NCBI RefSeq assembly: GCF_026153205.1
Contig: NZ_JAPFBW010000009.1
Span: 62,001 to 126,000 of the forward strand
Direction: 5' to 3'
Source: Aquabacterium sp. A7-Y
GTDB lineage: Bacteria > Pseudomonadota > Gammaproteobacteria > Burkholderiales > Burkholderiaceae_C
DNA length: 64,000 nt
Shown here: one piece after another, positions 59,901-64,000 of the stretch
How the letters are laid out: each line of letters starts with the position of its first letter
Position numbering within the stretch: position 1 is the first letter of the stretch
The notes under the pieces: model-generated
The model's database searches: none
Told to the model about the DNA's origin: nothing
Seen by the model: only the letters and a program-made list of their open reading frames with translations
Program-made: the position numbers and the translations under genes

Positions 59901-62900
59901 GTAGCGCGTCACCAGCGTCTCGCCCTTCGCGGCGAAGCGCGTTTCCCGGTCGAGGCGACCGGCCATGTCGTAAGCGTAGGAGGTGCGCTGCTCCGCCGTC
60001 GTGCCGGCGGCTTCCTTCAACTCCTTCAGGCGCCCCACCTCGTCGTAGCTGCGCACCGTCAGCACGTCTTCGGCATTGCGCACCTCCGTCAGCCGGCCGG
60101 CGTCGTCGTAGGTATTGACAATGCGCGCGTCCCGCTCGACCGCCCCGGCAGCCGAGCGGAACAGCCAGCTCTTGCTGGTGGCCTTCGGCGTGCCGCCGTC
60201 GGCCAGCACTTCCGGAGCCTGGCCTTCGGCGAAGCTGCCCTGCAAGCGGTTGGCGTAGCGGGTGACCGCCTTCAGCCGGCCCATGTCGTCGTATTCGTAC
60301 TGGCTGACGGCGTTCTCCGCGTCGATGGAGAACAGCTGTCGGTTGCCCCGGTCATAGAGGCTGCGCTCGACACGGTCCTTCCCGTCGTTGGCGGCCACGT
60401 TCACGGTGGTCAGACCGTTGACGACGCTGGTGCCCGTCATGGCATTGAAGTAGCGGCGCGTTTCCAGCACATTGCCGTTGCCATCGAAGCGGCGCCGGGT
60501 CACGCTGCCCGCAGCATCCACGCTGAAGACCGCACGGTTGGCCGCATCGTGGAAGGTCTGCTCCACCTGGTCGTCGGCATCCGGCTCCAGGTAGGCGCCT
60601 GTGGGAACCGGGTCTCCCTGGGCCAGCAAGCTCGGGGCCGCGAAGCTCAGCGACCAGGCAGGCACGCCCGCCGGCGCGGCCACGGGCACCATGCTGCCTT
60701 GCACCGCCTTGGCATGGCGGGTTTGCTTCACGATGTTGTTGCTGCCATCGTACTCACGGCGAGTGACGAAGCCCATCGCGTCGATGCTGTGGGTCAGGCG
60801 GCCGTCACGGTCGTAGACACGCAATTCCACCTGGTTGCCGGCATGCGCGGCATAGTCGGGGGCTGCCGCGGCCAGTGCGGCGGTCAGATCCGTTTCACTG
60901 GTGCTCAGACTCAGCGCGGTGAGTTCAGCGGCGCGCACCCGCATCGCATAGGCGGTGGTGCGGCTCACGCGGCCGTCGGCGTCGTACTCCGTCCGTCGCA
61001 CCGCGCCGGTGGGGTCGACCGTCCAGGTCAGGCGGTCCTCGGCATCGTAGACATAGCGGGTCACGAAGCCGCGCGCGTCCTTCTTGGCCGTCACGTTGTC
61101 GTTGCTGTCGTAGGTGTAGACGGTGCGGATGTCGAGGCTGCCAGGCGCCACCACTTCCTCGACACGGCGGCCAAGGGCGTCGTATACATACGACGTCACC
61201 TTGGGCTGGGCCGAACCCGCACCTTCGGTGAGCCGCAATACGCGGCCGGTGAGATCCACCTCGTACTCCGTACGCAATGCCAGACCCTGGGGGTTGTCCG
61301 GCGCAGCGCCCGTGACCCAGTCCGGCCCGCACTTCGGGTCCACCACCACCGCCTTCACCCGGCCCTCGGGGTCGTACTCGGTCTGCGTCCACACGCCGTT
61401 GGCATCGCGCATCCAGCTCGCTTGCGCGCGGCTGTCATAGCGGTAGACGGTGGTGAGCTTGAGCGTGTTGGGGTCGACCACGCGAGTCAGTACTCGCCCG
61501 GCGGCGTCGTAGCTGTGGCGGGTGACGGTGCCGCGGCCGTCGCTGGTCTCGAAGACGCGGCCGGCAACGTCGTAGCTGGTGGTGGTACGCGTCACCAGGG
61601 TGCCGGTGGCCTGCACCTCCACCCGGGTGGCCACCAGGCGGCCGTCGCGGTCGTAGTCGTATTCGGTGCGGCTGCGTCCGTCGCTCACGCTGACGCGCTC
61701 GCCCCATACGTTGTACTGGGTGACCTGCTTGATGCCTTCCGGCGTCTGCAGCGTCATGCTGCGGGCCGCGGGATCATAGGTATAGGTGGTCGTGCGCTGC
61801 AGCCCGTCCGTGCGGGTCAGCACGCGGGAGAAGGCGTCATAGGTGGTGCTGTGCGCCACGCCGAGCGCGTCCGTGCTGCCGACCTGGCGGCCGAGGCGAT
61901 CGTAGCGCTGCTTGACGACACCACCGCGGGCGTCAGTCGTCTCCATCACCCGGCCAAAGGCGTCATAGAGCATGGTGGTCCCGCGCTGCAGCGGGCCAAG
62001 CTCGTCCTGCGTCTGGTGCTCCAGCAGGCCACGCCGGTTGTAGCGGTAGCTCGTGAGCAGTTGCTGCGGCGAGCTGCCGTCCCGCAGGTACTCGGTGCGG
62101 CGCTCCACCTCACCGAAGGCGGTGTAGCTCTGGCTGCCGAGCAGGCGGCCGCGCGCGTCGTACCACGCGCTCAGGCGGCCCTGGCGATCGTAGGCGCGCC
62201 GCGCGGTGTCCACTCCGCCGGCCAGGCCGGCCACCGCGGCGGCGATGGCAGATTGGCGCCCGCCCGCCCCGACCGCTGCGGCCGCCAGCCTGGCACCGTA
62301 CCGTGTCTCCCGCAGTTGCTGGCCGAAGGCGTCGTAGCTGTAGCGCGTGACTTCACCCTCGGCGTTGATGCTGTGGGTCAGCCGACTCTCGCCGTCGTAG
62401 TAGTACACCGTCTTGTCGCCCGTCCCTGCCACGTTGGGCGTGACGGTGGCGATGCGCCGGCCGGCCTGGTCATAGCGATGGAAGGTGGCCCACTTTTTCC
62501 ACACCGCCTCGACCTGCGCCTCGGTAGCCGCTGCACCGAGCGCCGCCAGGGCCTTGTGACCTTCGCCACCCAGCTCGGCGACCAAGCGGCCTTGCTTGTC
62601 ATAGCGACTGCCGGTGACGCGTGCGTCCGCTTGTCCGGCTCCACGGGTGGTCTGCAGCAGGCGGCCCAGGCTGTCGTAGGCAAACTCGGTGACCAAGGCA
62701 GCCGGCTCGGCCCGTTCCTGCTGCGCCTCGCGCACCAGCCGGCCGTGCACATCGTACTCGTAGCGGGTCACCCGGTCCTGAACGTGCTCGGCGACCGCCG
62801 GAGCGGCTGCAGGATGGCCCGCACCATAGGCGGCCAGCCGTGCATGACGGGTCTCACTGACCTTGCGGCCGGCGCCGTCGTACTGGTAGGTGGTGAGGTA

Positions 62901-64000
62901 GCCCTGGTGCACCGCTGCCGTCTTGGCATAGCTCTGGGCATCGAAGCGGCTGAGGAGCTGGCCCTTGGCATCGTAGAAATACGCCACCAGGGTGTCGTTG
63001 AGGTGGTCGGCGGTGGGCCGCAGTTGCTCGAGCGTGCCGCCGGCGCGCAGTTCGCTCGCCGCTGCCTTGGCGTAGCGGCGCGTGCGCAGCAGCCGGCCGG
63101 CAGCGTCGTAGCTGTGCTCGGTCAGGTAGCCGTCGCCGTCCAGCGTGCCCAGCAGCAGCCCGGCGTCGCTGTAGAACTGGCGGGTCCGGCGGTCGAACAT
63201 GCCGTCCTCGACGGTCACGGATTGCCACTGCTCCACACGCAGGTCGAGAATGCCGCCTTTCGCCGCGTCCACCATGCGGCCGAACAGGTCTGCGCTCACG
63301 CGCCCGCCGAAGGCCACCGTCTCGACCAGCCGACCTGCGCCGTCGTAGCGATGATCCACCATGGTCGCACCGTTGCCGTCGGCTTGCAGGGTGCGCGCCA
63401 GGCGGCCAGCCCGGTCGTAGAGCTGGAAACTCATGCGGTCGAGATTGGACGCCCGCGGACGCAGGTTCACCGGACTGGCCAGGGTCTTGCCTGCCGGAAC
63501 TTCATTGAAGTGCGGCCGGGTGAGGAAGACATAGGAGTCGGCCTGCCCGGCGAGGGTGGGCGCCTTGCGCACGACCACCGCTGCCGAAGTGGCGCCGGCC
63601 GGCGCGGTGACGAAGCCCCACAGCCGCTTGTACCCCGCAAGCTGCACGCCGCCGTTCTTTTCCGCGTTGTTCAGGGCCGCGCCACCGCTGGGCACCGCGG
63701 CCGCGCCGATGCGGTTGCCGGCGATGTCATAGAACACGACTTCCAGGGAGACCGCCGCCCGATGCGCACCGGTGTAGGCCGACACCTCGTAGCGCTTGCC
63801 CGCGCCGACCGTCAAACGGGGCGAAGTGAGATGGGCCGCGACATTGGCGGTTCCAAGCTGCTTCATCCACAAGGTGGTTTCGCCGGCCAGGGTCCACTGC
63901 GGATCCAGGTCCTCGCCGAAACTGAAGCCGGCCGCTGCGCCGTCGGTGCCTGGAGCCCAGCCTCCCAGGCCCGGATCGAGTTGCTCGGCGAGCAGAGACA
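50907..64000 (-). CDS. Giant YD-repeat (RHS-type) polymorphic toxin with LysM modules and zincin tip (5' end outside window)
   Basis: The frame is open from the right edge to a TGA at 50907, giving 4,363 visible residues with no start. A beta-sandwich-like region (about 63500-63950) precedes dozens of YD repeats (YDxxGRLxxxxx, about 63450-57400). A non-YD beta-rich block follows (about 57330-55540), then more YD repeats to about 53560. The C-terminal part has a LysM-like domain (SYTVRDGDDLPSVAAAMWGD to EGQRLIIPP, 53215-53371), a hydrophobic Gly/Ala-rich segment (about 53110-52150), a second LysM-like segment (TVTVARGQVL to LRIPDE, 52005-52150) and a second hydrophobic Ala/Gly stretch (about 51750-51400). 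The last ~150 residues form the variable tip with HEGTH (51093-51107, near residue 4298), a zincin HExxH motif, and a downstream Glu in FFYERQYQ. The usual Rhs core (RYYDPxxGRFxxxDPxG) is absent. Delivery system unknown. Confidence 0.85.
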   Translation of the reverse strand, partial: SLLAEQLDPGLGGWAPGTDGAAAGFSFGEDLDPQWTLAGETTLWMKQLGTANVAAHLTSPRLTVGAGKRYEVSAYTGAHRAAVSLEVVFYDIAGNRIGAAAVPSGGAALNNAEKNGGVQLAGYKRLWGFVTAPAGATSAAVVVRKAPTLAGQADSYVFLTRPHFNEVPAGKTLASPVNLRPRASNLDRMSFQLYDRAGRLARTLQADGNGATMVDHRYDGAGRLVETVAFGGRVSADLFGRMVDAAKGGILDLRVEQWQSVTVEDGMFDRRTRQFYSDAGLLLGTLDGDGYLTEHSYDAAGRLLRTRRYAKAAASELRAGGTLEQLRPTADHLNDTLVAYFYDAKGQLLSRFDAQSYAKTAAVHQGYLTTYQYDGAGRKVSETRHARLAAYGAGHPAAAPAVAEHVQDRVTRYEYDVHGRLVREAQQERAEPAALVTEFAYDSLGRLLQTTRGAGQADARVTGSRYDKQGRLVAELGGEGHKALAALGAAATEAQVEAVWKKWATFHRYDQAGRRIATVTPNVAGTGDKTVYYYDGESRLTHSINAEGEVTRYSYDAFGQQLRETRYGARLAAAAVGAGGRQSAIAAAVAGLAGGVDTARRAYDRQGRLSAWYDARGRLLGSQSYTAFGEVERRTEYLRDGSSPQQLLTSYRYNRRGLLEHQTQDELGPLQRGTTMLYDAFGRVMETTDARGGVVKQRYDRLGRQVGSTDALGVAHSTTYDAFSRVLTRTDGLQRTTTYTYDPAARSMTLQTPEGIKQVTQYNVWGERVSVSDGRSRTEYDYDRDGRLVATRVEVQATGTLVTRTTTSYDVAGRVFETSDGRGTVTRHSYDAAGRVLTRVVDPNTLKLTTVYRYDSRAQASWMRDANGVWTQTEYDPEGRVKAVVVDPKCGPDWVTGAAPDNPQGLALRTEYEVDLTGRVLRLTEGAGSAQPKVTSYVYDALGRRVEEVVAPGSLDIRTVYTYDSNDNVTAKKDARGFVTRYVYDAEDRLTWTVDPTGAVRRTEYDADGRVSRTTAYAMRVRAAELTALSLSTSETDLTAALAAAAPDYAAHAGNQVELRVYDRDGRLTHSIDAMGFVTRREYDGSNNIVKQTRHAKAVQGSMVPVAAPAGVPAWSLSFAAPSLLAQGDPVPTGAYLEPDADDQVEQTFHDAANRAVFSVDAAGSVTRRRFDGNGNVLETRRYFNAMTGTSVVNGLTTVNVAANDGKDRVERSLYDRGNRQLFSIDAENAVSQYEYDDMGRLKAVTRYANRLQGSFAEGQAPEVLADGGTPKATSKSWLFRSAAGAVERDARIVNTYDDAGRLTEVRNAEDVLTVRSYDEVGRLKELKEAAGTTAEQRTSYAYDMAGRLDRETRFAAKGETLVTRYVLDKMGNRERIIGPLGVELTESDSDWAVKMREQLGYGTASYTKLSSTDKGKLLALYTTVQAFDAVGRVTKVTDAEGGATSTLYDAFGNAVKITDPRGNVGYFYFDRRNQGVLHVNPDGGVVETFYTAFGTVDRIIRYFNRMFVAGDASKHKLSEINPPEILDKAPTEGVHLVRRPELDQVTRIGHDKLNRQTSITDGTGKTEKTEYDRLGDKWRYTNKAGGIFVYTHYRDGRVKTETSPEKTAQLDANSRPVMGGDGKPVMVDVVTTHVYDTRGNLRFKTEATGLHEQRVTEFQYDRLDRQVKQIGQKTRVYDGAARQESEAAPTLVTAYDAAGNVVETLDARGGRTLYYYDPLGRQVGRVDAAGIYTSWTYDRAGNRTSQKIFANAVQQAGGAKLNTAVPPAVLTAAPAAGTAVVYVIADKDGAIDRYDREVFYLYDKVGRQTGTRIDGMRFGSYLVNAKPPRYEHRSGSILTATVYDAAGNVVKQVDANGNATRFYYDRAGRKLAQLDAGLHLIVWDYDGQGNVAKETRYANPVRGLTVTDLTTLQQLKDARYLVASGDDRVTSYAYDKVNRIKSETRTAVQAGKVDDAGGLARFTRDAVTAYEYDALGNVKKKTDATGLVTEWRFDTLGRQRSETRPEFVDFEGAKVRPVTDREYDGLGLLRREFRRAKTDRAEDRVTYYDYNSHGWMTGQTDASGARTEYRHDAAGNVTRKALIGRRSEEGPPVDDIVYYVHDSLNREVRQTDHASGRVIETRYNGFGEVTGRRTNGGGAAGSWQEVAEYDRAGRVWKTNAGDGVVKLHLHDAAGNATLTSLSGTNLAEIRSSQLVEVIDRDDTAETYAVFNVLNRVTDTVEAAMDAKKASASIRPNTAGQSVFVSETSHIDLRVGPDGTGRTTNPATAGYVEASRAGTVSVWQSPTWEDAYDVPSPAYVTIDVTVPDTSAWGDEDVYVMLDMPVRDWRYPDGNPGAPPHARSVSKAGGSVRFDRLFLGYDDRVTGQIGYTVYKNTAQGRLVLAQLSLPLILMIDSEAHEIWGAEPNGGSATIPSRLVINGQSPLADRLVLFYRPEGSTGPYNWVWVPKQQNGAGNSMDSRFVQDPAFFLQDPAFSGQRKFEFQYVALGANGEVLNKQSGSLDLSNPTAPGFTQHGHSEVSGLPGRGVLHNNGWLHILDQGNANEITVRYRPKQGNGEWLVLNDAARGPRLAAIGGRGTPGWFEMGWDLLPVGDYELDIQTRRDGVEVNRAWVEFGRNADGSPWIRDFLPYESRPGMVRLGLPESTQSVEVKYREANTQGPFLSVPASLLLNKGDGNYLWDGTRLLPDVRTSKQFEVLITSYGPGGLVSSETNAKLLLGPDPKVLEAHTEVQPMQLRLTPPQAGVKSVRVAYRRRDSDEDYKPLTAVPEGGAFKVVLTGLQPPASGEVVYEYIYDTFDGTGKPLGRNEAIFTLRPTGGSSSRLEWVILGPENPEKEQVRRKVGYNAFGEVSFEEDGRGNRTDFAYNTAGAMVRQQAPLTSITHANGFVERDKRPTTENVYDLAGRLVAVTDAAGNTVRQGWLPGGTGTQIALEAHAKGVRRHSFDIFGDRRYSYNELAKDANDRSARTEYDYDAMGRLVEVRHPERAANTPGNSGATAVRTRDRYSYDEAGQRITHTGAYGNVEKTWYDSLGRVTKTRSFAGAEVKYTYSYLASIAGAGGIQVGGWQKSTVDATGRELVEHTDVFGRLSWKKDLGGHTFTYTYNAAGRLTAQSGSSKQDIVYDHYANGYIKSIWDRSTGAYTSYEYDKAGNRTLEAYVSLKDPKNLLGGVRDHHQYARITYDELNRIQTVQDPRATIQYEYDAVGNRRRVYSYYHDGVDGSRREQDYWYTYDELNRFTLTMGRLAGKRGTSLTDKSGVIERGTTGVSVWYDAASRRQEVINGEDGSHERYTYTADGYLEDTYLNAKHRSRRHVDLLGRVLQYTELNEQGAVSYERKTGYSLDHRIRWQEDNQGRTDYFYYLDNKEDAAAATADGHGALARTLHKDKASKPTTTNTYYAYEYWDSAKQFAITNQAYNPSLKGNNAAWGKGFSNLEYDVNGHLKMAIDVQANRRFRYISDAQGLILVRDEVVDDGRVNQVHRYYYVNGQRVGDVGNDGPTRVDYAQALANRGQAKPDYKAWRPIASADFDQNYEPIGPDYPSNAPSSYTVRDGDDLPSVAAAMWGDRAMWYLIADANGLTGTEELLEGQRLIIPPKVTNIHNNSGTFRVYDPAEAMGNVHPTLPPAPRPPGGGCGVLGIVVVLVVAVVATIMTAGALAPQLAAAGSSGLGALFSAGTAALGGAAGGMTAAVVGGAVGSIASQGVGMALGVTDEFSWSGVALGAIGAGVGAAIGPSSSLGASLGKDVGGAMARAAIGNAATQGVAVATGLQQKFDWRSVAASAVGGAVSHGVNKFIGNAQVEAAREAGMSLSEAQLSVRGDAMGGLLRNTASGLAGGSVQALVQGYRPNWVAIAAHSFGSAVGDALVDGVIQADLARHAKYGFGGLGAVLGAGDGSIRLGTGDDGSGIDLYTGGDDWAADVLQRRAGMQSFQIDGSAGSGAAAPARQGDGMRTVTVARGQVLSRLVGTNDADKLDRVAQFNGLASRHHVPAGMTLRIPDEATLANVEVGADVQRLGVAGAKYFAQRQAAQAAAAQRASLSMVEGPAAGAGGVFQPGASFDALSQPIPSILPEMPGASEAPGLVNGLFRSHTTYLRRDLSPVQQAQLTGLRSTSLTLTAGGALGAAAAPLLLYGAAGEAALLGRSLYAGGRAVVSEVAALGPVGAVLANPYEATLLGIGVTEFTALSSSGVASPGSVGQVQVAAASPSRLASVGAGHGAGQFANFNGRDIAAAIDGVTEQSSRIAAAIRNGDLKISVLGDDLFNKAKLSAEEVRQGNIVAIAQENRLYLRKSSASLLTDTVHEGTHGLDFINGYGATSPKTRWQWEKRAFFYERQYQLSSGQIPQFSTPRDMVFHIWEHYDNDIYNP

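Overview
The window is a GC-rich chromosomal segment of a beta-proteobacterium. Gene content points to Burkholderiales of the Rubrivivax/Caldimonas/Sphaerotilaceae kind: dapA-bamC order, coaBC-dut, parE-parC, an RoxA-type ribosomal oxygenase, a phasin-like protein and a LysR-rich, high-GC codon usage. The lineage is inferred from gene content only, since there is no rRNA or tRNA in the window.

Layout. 0-5 kb: 3'-truncated circularly permuted ATP-grasp protein, comEC, RidA, dsbB. 5-10 kb: a LysR regulator divergent from a LeuCD-type dehydratase pair, a PEBP protein and a HlyD-type adaptor. 10-16 kb: one tight operon of an Fe/2-oxoglutarate dioxygenase, a YciO/YrdC-type protein, an MFS transporter and an NMT1/SsuABC-like ABC importer, followed by a small phasin-like protein. 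16-21 kb: parE, a GNAT acetyltransferase and parC. 21-25 kb: a TetR regulator, then decayed DNA (a broken DUF2817 peptidase-like gene, a lone receiver-domain protein, recombinase and IS701-type transposase remnants) ending in an orphan branched-chain-type binding protein. 25-37 kb: mostly housekeeping (a frameshifted SDR, a methyltransferase, dapA, bamC, an MBL hydrolase, roxA, a SlyD-like PPIase, dut, coaBC, a transglutaminase-like protein, a TlpA thioredoxin). 36-38.7 kb: four small genes including a TTG-started amidase overlapped by a signal-peptide protein, which looks like an effector/immunity pair. 38.7-50 kb: alaS, an orphan FitA-like antitoxin, a succinate-semialdehyde dehydrogenase, an AAA ATPase, an orphan F0 subunit c, a phospholipase-D-type lipoprotein, a JmjC/cupin protein and a secreted chitinase.

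50.5-64 kb is the most unusual part. A giant minus-strand YD-repeat (RHS-type) protein has at least 4,363 residues and is still open at the window edge. It ends in two LysM-like segments, a Gly/Ala-rich hydrophobic region and a short tip carrying HEGTH, a zincin motif. A 132-codon gene overlaps its end by 20 bases in another frame, with its own ribosome binding site inside the toxin gene, and is the likely immunity gene. Just beyond lies a 64-base, 86%-identical fragment of the pre-toxin junction, a scar expected from exchange of toxin tips. I regard this as a polymorphic toxin locus whose core architecture (LysM modules in place of the usual Rhs hyper-conserved core) deserves attention.
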